Shown one piece after another: positions 25,690-33,960 of a stretch of 64,000 bases of DNA; the first letter of the stretch is position 1; each line of letters starts with the position of its first letter. The notes under the pieces were generated by a model. That model searched no databases and was not told the DNA's origin. It worked only from the letters and a program-made list of their open reading frames with translations. Origin of the DNA: Seohaeicola saemankumensis (lineage in GTDB: Bacteria > Pseudomonadota > Alphaproteobacteria > Rhodobacterales > Rhodobacteraceae); assembly GCF_020171285.1 (NCBI RefSeq), contig NZ_JAIUZI010000009.1, forward strand, positions 62,001 through 126,000, in the 5' to 3' direction. The translations under genes were made by a program, and so were the position numbers.

Positions 25690-28600
25690 TTAGCCCATTC
25701 CCCCCAACAATGCGGCATTGCCCCCCGCCGCCGTGGTGTCGACGCAGACGTGGCGTTCGCCGCGCACGCGGGCGATATCGGGCAGGCCGGGGATCAGCGG
25801 CAGGATCGGCCCGTCGCGCCGGGCCAGTGCCCGTTCGATCCGGCGGGCGGTTTCCGCGTCGCCCCACCACAGAACGCCGCCGAGGCCGGGCAGGTGCTCT
25901 AGCCGGTGCAGGTCGATCATGGCGCTGGCAGCGATGGCGCGCCCGCCCAGGGCCTGCACCGCCTGCCTCTGTTCCTCGACCGCCTCTGGACCGGGGCCGA
26001 GGCACAGCAGCGGCGCGCGGGCGACCTGGCTCAGCCGGTTCGATTCGCCGGTCGGGCCCGGCAGGCCGACGGTGTGCGGCGCGGCATCGGTGCCCTGCGG
26101 CGCGGGCAGGGTGGCGGTCGTGCTGTCCCATGCCGCCTCTGTCCGCTGCCGGTCGGGCTGGCAGAACCGCGCCATGTAATGCGGCCCGCCTGCCTTGGGT
26201 CCGGTGCCGGACAGCCCCTCGCCGCCAAAGGGCTGGCTGCCCACAATGGCGCCGATCTGGTTGCGGTTGACATAGATGTTGCCGGCGTGGACGCGTTCGG
26301 TCACATGCTGCACCCGGTCGTCGATGCGGGTGTGCAGCCCGAATGTCAGCCCGTAGCCGGTGGCGTTGATGTCGTCGATCACCCGGTCCAGGTCGCGCGC
26401 CTTGAACCGGACGACATGCAGGACGGGTCCGAATATCTCGCGCTCCAGCGCGGCGATGCCGGGGATCTCGATCAGCGTCGGCGCGACAAAGGCGCCGCCC
26501 TGCGGAACCGACAGGTCCTTCAGAACCCGGCCCTCGGCGCGGGCTTTGGCGATATGTTCGGCGATGCCCGCGCGGGCGGGTTCATCGATCACCGGGCCGC
26601 TGTCGGTGGACAACTGCCACGGGTCGCCCAGCCGCAAGAGGCTCATCGCACCCTTCAGCATCTTCAGTACGTCCTCGGCCACGTCCTCTTGCAGATAGAG
26701 ACACCGCAGCGCCGAACAGCGCTGTCCCGCCGATTGAAAGGCGCTCTCGACGATCGACTGCACCGCCTGTTCCGGCAGCGCGGTGCTGTCGACGATCATC
26801 GCGTTCAGCCCGCCGGTCTCGGCGATCAGCGGCGCGCCCGGCGCAAGGTGATCGGCCATCGCCGTTCGGATTTTCAGCGCGGTGGCGGTCGAACCGGTAA
26901 AGGCGACACCGTTCACGCGCGGATCCGAGGTCAGCGCCGCGCCGACGCTGCCGCCGCCGGGCAGCAGCTGCAGCGCCTCGCGCGGCACCCCGGCCTGATG
27001 CAGCAGCCGGACGGCCAGATGCGCGATCAGTGGCGTCTGTTCCGCCGGTTTGGCCAACACCGCGTTGCCGGTGGCCAGCGCCGCCGCGATCTGGCCCGAG
27101 AAGATCGCCAGCGGAAAGTTCCACGGGCTGATGCATGTAAAGACGCCGGCGGGCGGCGCATCGGGGATATGGGCGGCGTAGTAGCGCAGGAAATCCACCG
27201 CCTCGCGCAGCTCGGCCACGCAATCGGGCAAGGTCTTGCCTGCCTCGCGCGCCAGCAGGGCAAAGATCTCGCCGAAATGCGCCTCGTACAGGTCGGCGGC
27301 GGCGTTCAGCGCGCTGGCGCGCAGGGCGACGTCCTCGGACCAGGGCCGGGCGTTCGACAGCGCGGTCTCGATGTCGGCGCTGCTGGCGGCGGCGACGGTG
27401 CCGGGCTGGTCGCGCAGGTCGGCGGGGTTGGTGACCGGCGCGGGTGCCAGCGGCGCGGCCTCGCCCGCCAGCAGGGGCGCGGCCTGCCATCGGTGGCCGC
27501 GGAACGGGCCGCGCGCCTGCTCGATCAGCTCCAGCGTCGGCGCATGGCTCAGGTCGAAACCGCGCGAATTGGGCCGTTCGGGGGCGAACATCTGCGCGCC
27601 GGTTGGCAGCGCCGGCGCGGGTGTGTCCAGCGCGGCAAAGGGATCAGCGGCGACCACCTCGGGGGCGACCTCCTCGTCGACGATCTGGTTGACGAAACTG
27701 CTGTTGGCTCCGTTTTCCAGCAACCGCCGCACCAGATAGGCCAGCAGGTCGCGATGGGCGCCCACGGGGGCATAGATCCGGCAGCGGCTGCGGTGGCGGA
27801 TACGGACCAGGTCGTGCAGGGTTTCGCCCATGCCGTGCAGGCGCTGGAATTCATACGGCAGGTCGCCGCCCATGTGCAGGATCGCGCTGACGGTATGGGC
27901 GTTATGGGTGGCGAACTGCGGATAGATCCGGTCGGTCATGCCCAGCAGCTTGCGCGCATTGGCGATGTACGACACATCGGTGACCTGCTTGCGGGTAAAG
28001 ACCGGAAAGCCGGTCATGCCGTTGACCTGCGCGCGCTTGATCTCGCTGTCCCAATAGGCGCCCTTGACCAGTCGCACCATGATCCGCCGGTCATGGGTCT
28101 GGGCCAGATCGTAAAGCGTGTCGATGACGCGCGGCGCGCGCGGGCCATAGGCCTGCACCACCACGCCGAACCCGTCCCAGCCGGCCAGCGACGGCTCTGA
28201 CAGAACCGCCGCGATCACCTCGATCGACAGCGACAGGCGGTCGGCCTCCTCGGCATCCACGTTCAGCCCCATGCCGGCAGATTTCGCCAGCAGCGCCAGC
28301 GAGCGCAGGCGCGGCACCAGCTCCTCCATCACCGCCTCCGATTGCGCCACCTCGTACCGGGGATAGAGCGCCGACAGCTTGACCGAGATACCGGGGTTGG
28401 CGCGGATGTCGTCGCTGTTGCAGGCCTCTGCGATGGCGGCGATGGCGCGGGAATAGCTCAGGTGATAGCGCGCGGCGTCGGCCTCGGTGCGGGCGGCCTC
28501 GCCCAGCATGTCGTACGAATAGGTATAGCCCTTGGCCTCCATCCCGGCGGCGCGTTTCATCGCCGCGCCGATGGATTCGCCCAGCACGAACTGGCGGCCC

Positions 28601-29094
28601 ATCTCCTTCATCGCGCGGCCCACGGCGGTGCGGATCACCGGTTCGCCCAGCCGCTTGATGGCGCCGCGCAGGGCGCTGACCGGGCTGCGCTCCTCGTCCA
28701 GCACCTTGCCCGTAAGCATCAGCGCCCAGGTCGAGGCATTGACCAGCGGCGAGGTCGAGTGGCCCAGGTGTTTGCCCCAGTCCGACGGCGCGATCTTGTC
28801 CTCGATCAGCGCGTCGATGGTATCGGCGTCGGGCACCCGCAACAGCGCCTCGGCCAGGCACATCAGCGCGATGCCCTCGTCGGTCGACAACCCGTATTCG
28901 GCCAGAAACACCTCCATCAGCCCCGGCGCGGTGCTGGACCGGATGTCGCGAACCAGCGCGGCGGCATGGTCGCAGATCGCGGCGCGGTCGCTGTCGTCGA
29001 GCGCTGCCATATCGATCAGCCGGGCCAGAGCGGCGTCGGGATCGGCATAGGTTTCGGTATCGATATGGTGGCGCAGGGCGGTGATTTTGGTCAT
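25690..29094 (-). CDS. putA: bifunctional proline dehydrogenase / P5C dehydrogenase PutA
   Basis: A 1134-aa enzyme that oxidises proline to glutamate in two steps with channelled intermediate. The N-terminal FAD-dependent proline dehydrogenase barrel includes VKGAYWDSEIKRAQ and FATHNAHTV (about residues 330-410) and the RRLLENGANSSFVNQ arginine region. The NAD-dependent P5C dehydrogenase domain (about 560-1000) has VFTCISPWNFPLAIF, GFTGSTATALKI-like loop, the ETGGLNAMIVD glutamate and the catalytic Cys in SAGQRCSALR. There is no N-terminal ribbon-helix-helix, so it does not repress itself; the divergent putR fits that. The C-terminal about 130 residues are a domain found in long PutAs. Confidence 0.96.
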   Translation of the reverse strand: MTKITALRHHIDTETYADPDAALARLIDMAALDDSDRAAICDHAAALVRDIRSSTAPGLMEVFLAEYGLSTDEGIALMCLAEALLRVPDADTIDALIEDKIAPSDWGKHLGHSTSPLVNASTWALMLTGKVLDEERSPVSALRGAIKRLGEPVIRTAVGRAMKEMGRQFVLGESIGAAMKRAAGMEAKGYTYSYDMLGEAARTEADAARYHLSYSRAIAAIAEACNSDDIRANPGISVKLSALYPRYEVAQSEAVMEELVPRLRSLALLAKSAGMGLNVDAEEADRLSLSIEVIAAVLSEPSLAGWDGFGVVVQAYGPRAPRVIDTLYDLAQTHDRRIMVRLVKGAYWDSEIKRAQVNGMTGFPVFTRKQVTDVSYIANARKLLGMTDRIYPQFATHNAHTVSAILHMGGDLPYEFQRLHGMGETLHDLVRIRHRSRCRIYAPVGAHRDLLAYLVRRLLENGANSSFVNQIVDEEVAPEVVAADPFAALDTPAPALPTGAQMFAPERPNSRGFDLSHAPTLELIEQARGPFRGHRWQAAPLLAGEAAPLAPAPVTNPADLRDQPGTVAAASSADIETALSNARPWSEDVALRASALNAAADLYEAHFGEIFALLAREAGKTLPDCVAELREAVDFLRYYAAHIPDAPPAGVFTCISPWNFPLAIFSGQIAAALATGNAVLAKPAEQTPLIAHLAVRLLHQAGVPREALQLLPGGGSVGAALTSDPRVNGVAFTGSTATALKIRTAMADHLAPGAPLIAETGGLNAMIVDSTALPEQAVQSIVESAFQSAGQRCSALRCLYLQEDVAEDVLKMLKGAMSLLRLGDPWQLSTDSGPVIDEPARAGIAEHIAKARAEGRVLKDLSVPQGGAFVAPTLIEIPGIAALEREIFGPVLHVVRFKARDLDRVIDDINATGYGLTFGLHTRIDDRVQHVTERVHAGNIYVNRNQIGAIVGSQPFGGEGLSGTGPKAGGPHYMARFCQPDRQRTEAAWDSTTATLPAPQGTDAAPHTVGLPGPTGESNRLSQVARAPLLCLGPGPEAVEEQRQAVQALGGRAIAASAMIDLHRLEHLPGLGGVLWWGDAETARRIERALARRDGPILPLIPGLPDIARVRGERHVCVDTTAAGGNAALLGGMG

Positions 29095-29100
29095 TGCGAG

Positions 29101-29153
29101 TCTCCGGTCATTGCGGGCAGTATACACCGGAGATTTCAGGCTATTGTCCTGAA
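29101..29153. promoter_or_regulatory. two inverted repeats in the putA-putR divergent region
   Basis: TTCAGG-N7-CCTGAA at 29135-29153 is a perfect palindrome and TCTCCGGT-N17-ACCGGAGA at 29101-29133 is a second, larger inverted repeat that abuts it. They lie 7 nt and more upstream of the putA ATG and 47 nt before putR. Lrp-type regulators bind such sites, so they are good candidates for PutR operators. Confidence 0.6.
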
Positions 29154-29199
29154 GAACGCATGCAAAAGGGCGTTCGGACTTAAAAAGAGGGATGAAACG

Positions 29200-29688
29200 A
29201 TGCGAACGAACTTTCCCGGACTGGACCGGTTCGATCAGGCCATCCTGACCGCCCTGTCAGAAGACGGCAGGATGTCGGTTGCCGACCTCGCGCGGCGAAT
29301 CGGATTGTCGAAATCCCCCACGCAGGCGCGGCTCAAGCGGTTGGAAAGCGACGGCATCATCACCGGCTACCGCGCCTTGATCGACCCGATCCGGCTGGGG
29401 CTGGACCATATCGCCTTTGTCGAACTGCGGCTGACCGACACCCGCGAAACCGCGCTGGCCGCCTTTAACGCCGCCGTGGCCCGGATCGGCGAAATCGAAC
29501 AGGTCCACCTGATCGCCGGCAATTTCGACTATCTGATCAAGGTGCGCACGCGGTCGATGTCGGAATACCGCGCGGTGCTGGCCGAAAAGATCTCGACCCT
29601 GCCGCATGTCGCCAGCAGCTCGACCTATGTGGCGATGCAGGCGGTCAAGGAAGACGGGCCGCTGGGCGCGCTGGGCGAGGGGACTTGA
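29200..29688 (+). CDS. putR: Lrp/AsnC-family regulator, probable proline-responsive activator PutR
   Basis: A 162-aa Lrp/AsnC protein. The helix-turn-helix is at about residues 12-55 (DQAILTALSEDGRMSVADLA, then RRIGLSKSPTQARLKRLE), followed by the RAM/AsnC ligand domain with AGNFDYLIKVRTRSMSEY. Its position divergent from putA, across two palindromes, matches alphaproteobacterial PutR, which activates putA in response to proline. The ATG at 29200 follows AAAGAGGGATG. The assignment to PutR is from context plus family. Confidence 0.88.
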   Translation: MRTNFPGLDRFDQAILTALSEDGRMSVADLARRIGLSKSPTQARLKRLESDGIITGYRALIDPIRLGLDHIAFVELRLTDTRETALAAFNAAVARIGEIEQVHLIAGNFDYLIKVRTRSMSEYRAVLAEKISTLPHVASSSTYVAMQAVKEDGPLGALGEGT

Positions 29689-29718
29689 CCGGCGCGGGCG
29701 ATGCCCCACCATTGGGTC

Positions 29719-30279
29719 ATGAAACGCCTGCTGCACAGCTGCGCCATTGTTCTGGCGACCCAGGCGGCGGCCGAGCCCTGTCCGCCGGCCCCCGATCATT
29801 CGGCGGCCCTGTCGGACCTTATGCGCCAGGTTCAGGCGGCCCCCAATGACATGGCCGCCCGCGCGATTTCCAACCAGATGTGGGCGTATTGGGCGGATGC
29901 CCCCAACGATCAGGCCCAGGCGATCCTCGATCGCGGCATGACCCAGCGCGCGGGCTACGATTTCGCCGGGGCGATCACCGAGTTCAACCGGCTGATCGAC
30001 TACTGCCCGAACTATGCCGAGGGCTACAATCAGCGCGCCTTCGTAAACTACCTGCGGCAGGATTTCGCGGCGGCGCTGGTCGATCTGGACCGGGCCATCG
30101 CGCTGTCGCCCGACCATGTCGCCGCGCTCAGCGGCCGGGCCCTGGCCTTGTTCGGGCTGGGCCGTATGGACGAGGCGCGCGATGCGCTGGCCCGCGCGCT
30201 GGAGCTGAACCCGTGGCTGCCCGAGCGTGGCCTGGCCGCGCCCGGCGGGCCGCTGGAGCCGCCCGGAGAGGACATCTAG
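29719..30279 (+). CDS. secreted TPR-repeat protein
   Basis: A 186-aa exported protein with signal peptide MKRLLHSCAIVLATQAAAEP and at least two TPR units in the second half (GYDFAGAITEFNRLIDYCP; GYNQRAFVNYLRQDFAAAL; HVAALSGRALALFGLGRMDE). The ATG at 29719 is preferred to the one at 29701 because it begins the signal peptide. It is a probable periplasmic protein-interaction module; the partner is unknown. It starts 30 nt after putR and could be co-transcribed. Confidence 0.83.
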   Translation: MKRLLHSCAIVLATQAAAEPCPPAPDHSAALSDLMRQVQAAPNDMAARAISNQMWAYWADAPNDQAQAILDRGMTQRAGYDFAGAITEFNRLIDYCPNYAEGYNQRAFVNYLRQDFAAALVDLDRAIALSPDHVAALSGRALALFGLGRMDEARDALARALELNPWLPERGLAAPGGPLEPPGEDI

Positions 30280-30423
30280 CCGGATCGGTGGCGGCCTGTC
30301 CGTTTCGCGGCCCCGCCCGACCGCGCTGAACCTGTCAGAGGGCTTCGGCCCATTTGCCGATTTTTCGGCATTCTCCATTTCAATTGCGTCTGAAATCCGG
30401 TCAGAAAACACAGAGTTTTTCAA

Positions 30424-30443
30424 TTTGGCGTTGTTGCGCCAAA
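30424..30443. promoter_or_regulatory. inverted repeat upstream of the small secreted protein cluster
   Basis: TTTGGCG-TTGTTG-CGCCAAA is a perfect 7-bp inverted repeat 40 nt before the first gene of the tandem family. The surrounding 120 nt are clearly more AT-rich than neighbouring DNA, as expected of a promoter; it may be an operator or an mRNA leader hairpin. Confidence 0.4.
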
Positions 30444-30482
30444 GTGTCCAGCTATATTGCGCAGGCTATTTTGGGGATTCTA

Positions 30483-30900
30483 ATGGCTTTTCGTTTTCTT
30501 TCTCTTTTTGCATTTTTCATGTCAGTTTCCTTTCCCGCCTGGGCTGCCGGAAAACTATACGATTGCGAGATCAATGATTTCGGCACCGGCTGGGTGGCCC
30601 CCCCGAATGATCATTTCGGTCGACCAGTCCGAACAGACCGCGATGGTGTTCGACGGCATCATCGCCGAGGTGGTCAAGGTCCCGGTGCCCGCCCAGGTCA
30701 GTCGGCGCAGCGCGTCGTCGCTGCGGCTGAACTGGACGGTCAAGAACATTCCCGTCGGCAACGTCAACACCAAGGAAACCGCGCAGTACAAGGCGATCCT
30801 GAACACCAGGACCCACAAGGTCACCGTCTCTGTGCAACTGAACTATTTCGACAACGAACCGCGCGGCTCAGGCAAGTGCAAAGTCAGCCAGCAAAAGTAA
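30483..30900 (+). pseudogene. small secreted two-cysteine protein, copy 1, frameshifted at a C7 run
   Basis: The frame starting at ATG 30483 encodes a signal peptide (FLSLFAFFMSVSFPAWA) and KLYDCEINDFGTGWVAP. After seven C at 30598-30604 it runs into an unrelated frame. The correct continuation (MIISVDQSEQTAMVFDGII, later LNWTVKNIPVGN and RGSGKCKVSQQK) lies in the +1 frame to stop 30898-30900. Six C would join the two parts into a protein of about 138 aa that aligns along its length with the next two genes. The cause may be a mutation, a sequencing error, or phase variation in the C tract. GGGGAT precedes the start. No named family is recognised. Confidence 0.75.
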
Positions 30901-30936
30901 CACCCGCCCAGGGCGCGGAAACACCCGAGGTAAATC

Positions 30937-31353
30937 ATGCGACATAAGATCCTGGCCGCCCTTCTGGCCCTTTGGCCCTTTGGCGCCTTTGCCGGAACGA
31001 TTCTGGAATGCGAGTTGGTCGCCAATTCCGCCGCGGGCTGGATTTCGCCCGTTATGTTCCTCGAGACCGAAAGCGATTATTCGAAAATCAACGTCATCGA
31101 CGTGTATACAAATGACTATTCCGGTGGCTGGATCGCGGCCAGGGTGACCAGCCATTCACCCGAACGGGTCCGGTTCGAATGGACGGTCAAGAACATCCCG
31201 CTGTCCAACCGGCGGTTGAAAGTTTCGGCAAACTACCAGGCGACCTACACGCCCAGGACCGGCAAACTCCGGCTCGCCGTGTATCTTTTGGGCGTCGACA
31301 TGGACCCGCCGCGCGGCACCGGCAAATGCAAGCCGTCCAAAAAGAGAAAATGA
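30937..31353 (+). CDS. small secreted two-cysteine protein, copy 2
   Basis: A 138-aa exported protein, paralogue of the genes on both sides. It has a signal peptide MRHKILAALLALWPFGAFA, the first Cys in ILECELV, the shared motif FEWTVKNIP near residues 85-93, and a C-terminal RGTGKCKPSKKRK. The two mature-region cysteines, one at each end, could form a disulfide that closes a beta-rich fold. It starts 36 nt after copy 1 with GAGG upstream, so they are probably co-transcribed. It has no recognised domain. Confidence 0.72.
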   Translation: MRHKILAALLALWPFGAFAGTILECELVANSAAGWISPVMFLETESDYSKINVIDVYTNDYSGGWIAARVTSHSPERVRFEWTVKNIPLSNRRLKVSANYQATYTPRTGKLRLAVYLLGVDMDPPRGTGKCKPSKKRK

Positions 31354-31400
31354 CCGCGCCGATTTCTTTCCGAAATCGCGCAGGACAAGGGAATAAGACC

Positions 31401-31886
31401 ATGAAAAATCGGTTTTTCTGGCCCGGTCTCTGGCCTGGTCTCTGGCCTGATCGCCGGGCTGTTCGCTGCGCGGCCGCCCTTGTCGCGGCCGTTCTGATGG
31501 GCGGTGTTCAACAGCCTGCCTGGGCCGGAGGCACGGTCGTATACGATTGCCAGTTGAAGGCCTACGGCAGCCCTTCGGAACAGTCGTTCATTCCCAAAAC
31601 CCAGAGGTTGACGATCGACAGGGATGCGGGAACGGCAATGGTTTGGGATGACATAATCGAATTGCTTACCGGCAAGCCGGTCGCGGTCGGCGTGGTCGAA
31701 ATGGGGGACAAGCGGATCAACCTCGGCTGGACCTTGCACAACGTGCCCACGACAGGAACGTCAGAGCTTCATGTCAGCTACGAGGCGCGCCTGTTCGTGA
31801 CCCGGAACCGGCTGACATTACGGGGATATTTCCACGGCTACGACAATGAGTTTTCGGGCAAGGGCACCTGCAAGGTCGCCAAGTGA
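31401..31886 (+). CDS. small secreted two-cysteine protein, copy 3
   Basis: A 161-aa exported protein with a long basic N-region and signal peptide (VRCAAALVAAVLMGGVQQPA, cleaved near WAGG). The mature part starts VVYDCQLKAYG, which matches LYDCEINDFG in copy 1, includes TIDRDAGTAMVWDDII (copy 1: SVDQSEQTAMVFDGII) and LGWTLHNVP (WTVKNIP in copies 1 and 2), and ends SGKGTCKVAK. The ATG at 31401 follows AAGGGA. It is closer to copy 1 than to copy 2. Its function is unknown. Confidence 0.74.
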   Translation: MKNRFFWPGLWPGLWPDRRAVRCAAALVAAVLMGGVQQPAWAGGTVVYDCQLKAYGSPSEQSFIPKTQRLTIDRDAGTAMVWDDIIELLTGKPVAVGVVEMGDKRINLGWTLHNVPTTGTSELHVSYEARLFVTRNRLTLRGYFHGYDNEFSGKGTCKVAK

Positions 31887-31913
31887 AAACCCTGACCAGA
31901 GGGGGCGAGCCGT

Positions 31914-32690
31914 TCAGTCCGAAAACAGAAAGCTCGGGAACCGCTCCAGGTAGCGTGGATCGTCCAACGCCGCGCGGGTCACCGGTTGGCCCGCCTCATC
32001 GCGGCAGCTGCCGTAAAAGCTCAGCATGTCGAACAGCGTCGCCATCCGTTCGGCGCGCGTGTCCGCCTCCAGGAACGGCGCGTGGGTCGACAGGTAGAGC
32101 GCCGGGCGCTGTGCCTGCAGCCAGGGGATCAGCGCCGGCAGCACGTCGAATTCCGCGCCCTCGATGTCCATCTTGACCAGCGACACCGCGCTCAGGTCTA
32201 CCGAGGCGGCGAAATCGTCCCAGCTCACGGTCACCACATCCATACCCTGATCGCCGCCCGCGTTCAGCAGGCTGGTCATCGAATCCCCGGCCTCGCCGCC
32301 GAAACTGGCCATCCGCGCCACGCCGAACCGGTTCGACAGCGCCACCGCAAAGGCGCTGACATTGCGCAGCCCGTTCAGCTCGATGTTCCACGCCAGGTGG
32401 CGAAAGGCGACCGGGTCCGGCTCAAAGCAATAGACATGCCGGGCGCGGCGCGCGCCGAACAGCACCGTCGGCCCAATCCATGCGCCGATGTCGAGGTAAT
32501 CGCGGTCGGGGTGCAGGTGGTCGCGCAGCACGGCGAATGTCTCCGGCTCCCAGTTGCCGGCGCTGGCCCGCCGCCAGAACTTGGAATGATAGGGATCCAG
32601 CCGGAACCGCTCGCCGCCCAGTTGCCCATCGACATGGCCCCGTGCCCGGTACAGCGTCTTTCGCAGTCGTGTCAGCACCCGCAGACCCAC
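31914..32690 (-). CDS. FkbM-family methyltransferase
   Basis: A 258-aa SAM-dependent methyltransferase of the FkbM type, which methylates sugar or lipid hydroxyls. The SAM-binding region is DYLDIGAWIGPTVLFGARRA (about residues 64-83) and YCFEPDPVAFRHLAWNIELN; VSLVKMDIEGAEFDVLPAL is the second family hallmark. It begins with GTG at 32690; no in-frame ATG or good Shine-Dalgarno lies upstream, so the start is uncertain by some residues. It is convergent with the secreted-protein cluster and divergent from sodB. The acceptor substrate is unknown. Confidence 0.87.
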   Translation of the reverse strand: MGLRVLTRLRKTLYRARGHVDGQLGGERFRLDPYHSKFWRRASAGNWEPETFAVLRDHLHPDRDYLDIGAWIGPTVLFGARRARHVYCFEPDPVAFRHLAWNIELNGLRNVSAFAVALSNRFGVARMASFGGEAGDSMTSLLNAGGDQGMDVVTVSWDDFAASVDLSAVSLVKMDIEGAEFDVLPALIPWLQAQRPALYLSTHAPFLEADTRAERMATLFDMLSFYGSCRDEAGQPVTRAALDDPRYLERFPSFLFSD

Positions 32691-32786
32691 CCCATGATGT
32701 TGTTTCCGCCTCTAAACCCTTGACCTGCCCGTGCCGGAGCCGCATGTAAACGGCTAACCGCAACAGATACCATCAGGGGGCCCATT

Positions 32787-33386
32787 ATGGCTTTTGAACT
32801 TCCCGACCTTCCTTATGCACATGACGCGCTGGCATCCAAGGGCATGTCCAAGGAAACGCTGGAATATCACCACGATCTGCACCACAAGGCCTATGTGGAC
32901 AACGGCAACAAGCTGATCGCCGGCACCGAATGGGACGGCAAGTCGCTGGAAGAGATCATCGTCGGCACCTACGACAAATCCGCCGTGGCCCAGAACGGGA
33001 TCTTCAACAACATCAGCCAGCTGTGGAACCACAACCAGTTCTGGGAAATGATGGGCCCCGGCGACAGCGCCATGCCCGGCGAGCTGGAAAAGGCGCTGGT
33101 CGAAAGCTTTGGCTCGGTTGATGAGTTCAAATCGCAGTTCTCCGCCGCCGGCGCCGGTCAGTTCGGTTCGGGCTGGGCCTGGCTGGTCAAGAACGCCGAT
33201 GGCTCGCTGGCCGTCACCAAGACCGAAAACGGCGTGAACCCGCTCTGCTTCGGCCAGACCGCCCTGCTGGGCTGCGACGTGTGGGAACATTCCTATTACA
33301 TCGACTTCCGCAACAAGCGTCCGGCCTATCTGACCAACTTCCTCGACAACCTGGTCAACTGGGAAAACGTCGCCTCGCGCATGTAA
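32787..33386 (+). CDS. sodB: superoxide dismutase, Fe/Mn type
   Basis: A 199-aa cytoplasmic Fe/Mn superoxide dismutase that converts superoxide to peroxide and oxygen. Metal ligands are H28, H82, D164 and H168 (EYHHDLHH; LWNHNQFW; CDVWEHSYY). The sequence GQFGSGWAWLV favours the iron form, but metal use cannot be settled from sequence. The ATG at 32787 follows AGGGGG. It is a single-gene unit ended by a strong terminator. Confidence 0.95.
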   Translation: MAFELPDLPYAHDALASKGMSKETLEYHHDLHHKAYVDNGNKLIAGTEWDGKSLEEIIVGTYDKSAVAQNGIFNNISQLWNHNQFWEMMGPGDSAMPGELEKALVESFGSVDEFKSQFSAAGAGQFGSGWAWLVKNADGSLAVTKTENGVNPLCFGQTALLGCDVWEHSYYIDFRNKRPAYLTNFLDNLVNWENVASRM

Positions 33387-33410
33387 GCGGGACCGCCACG
33401 GAACAACGAA

Positions 33411-33438
33411 AGCCCCGCGCAGCCGCGCGGGGCTTTTT
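33411..33438 (+). terminator. intrinsic terminator of sodB
   Basis: AGCCCCGCGC pairs with GCGCGGGGCT around a 4-nt loop, followed by a run of T. It starts 25 nt after the sodB stop. Confidence 0.92.
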
Positions 33439-33460
33439 CGTTTGGCGGTCCCGGGGGGCT

Positions 33461-33535
33461 TGGCGGTCGCGACGGGACTCGAACCCGCAACACCCGGATA
33501 GACAATCCGGTGCTCTCCCATTGAGCTACGCGACC
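33461..33535 (-). tRNA. tRNA-Asp (GTC)
   Basis: A 75-nt cloverleaf on the minus strand: acceptor GGTCGCG pairs with CGCGACC, discriminator G, CCA encoded. The anticodon stem CCGGA/TCCGG holds loop TTGTCTA with anticodon GTC; the T-arm loop is TTCGAGT. The G discriminator agrees with aspartate identity. Confidence 0.93.
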
Positions 33536-33545
33536 GCGATCTGCC

Positions 33546-33620
33546 TGGCAGGGCGTACGGGAGTCGAACCCGTGTTCTCCGTTAGAAAGACGAATGTCCT
33601 GACCGCTAGACGAACGCCCC
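33546..33620 (-). tRNA. tRNA-Glu (TTC)
   Basis: A 75-nt cloverleaf on the minus strand, 10 nt upstream of tRNA-Asp and probably co-transcribed with it. The anticodon loop CTTTCTA gives anticodon TTC; the T-loop is TTCGACT; CCA is encoded. The acceptor GGGGCGT pairs with ACGCCCT, making the first pair G-U rather than G-C. Confidence 0.92.
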
Positions 33621-33859
33621 AAAGCAGATGCGAGGGTTGTACGGCGATCGTGGAATAACGTCAAATAAATAAATGATAACAATAGCTTACGGCAAAAGTC
33701 CTCTGTTCACTGCCCGATGGGGCAATGGCAGAACAGACCGCTGGCGTCGTATGCGTGAGGGTGAATTCAGGGAGACCGCGCCATTCGGCGGGGTCTCCTC
33801 GGTATCGTCGTGTTCTTCCAACAGCTGATTGGGCACAGCTCGGGTCTCCTTGTGTCTGG

Positions 33860-33960
33860 AAAACAAAAAAGGCGGCCACCGGATGGTGCCGCCCTGATGA
33901 AAAGGCTCTCGCGAACCTGTTCTGAGAGGATGCGCAGACCTAACCCACGCACCCCCCAAG
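33860..33960 (-). ncRNA. candidate small RNA or structured 3' UTR
   Basis: On the minus strand, GGGTGCG pairs with CGCATCC (33954-33928), then CTCTC with GAGAG (33928-33906), then the terminator hairpin at 33893-33871 with six T. The three hairpins follow one another with almost no gap. It lies 140-240 nt after the RTX protease stop, so it could be the end of that mRNA instead of an independent RNA. I could not match it to a known RNA family. Confidence 0.3.
33865..33893 (-). terminator. intrinsic terminator downstream of the RTX protease gene
   Basis: On the minus strand GGCGG-CACC-ATCC-GGTG-C-CCGCC forms a stem of nine pairs with one bulged base, followed by TTTTTTG. Confidence 0.8.

Noticed and set aside
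30354..30947. 197-codon frame covering the first secreted protein as a single intact gene
   Set aside because: After the C7 run this frame gives Arg/Gln/His-rich sequence without similarity to the paralogues, while the +1 frame matches them.
33769..33797. GGAGACC..GGTCTCC inverted repeat as a terminator or attachment site next to the tRNAs
   Set aside because: No T-run follows, there is no integrase gene and no duplicated tRNA end.
33661..33959. Two overlapping minus-strand frames of 72 and 90 codons
   Set aside because: No ribosome-binding site, no domain-like composition, and they run through the hairpins and terminator of the candidate RNA.
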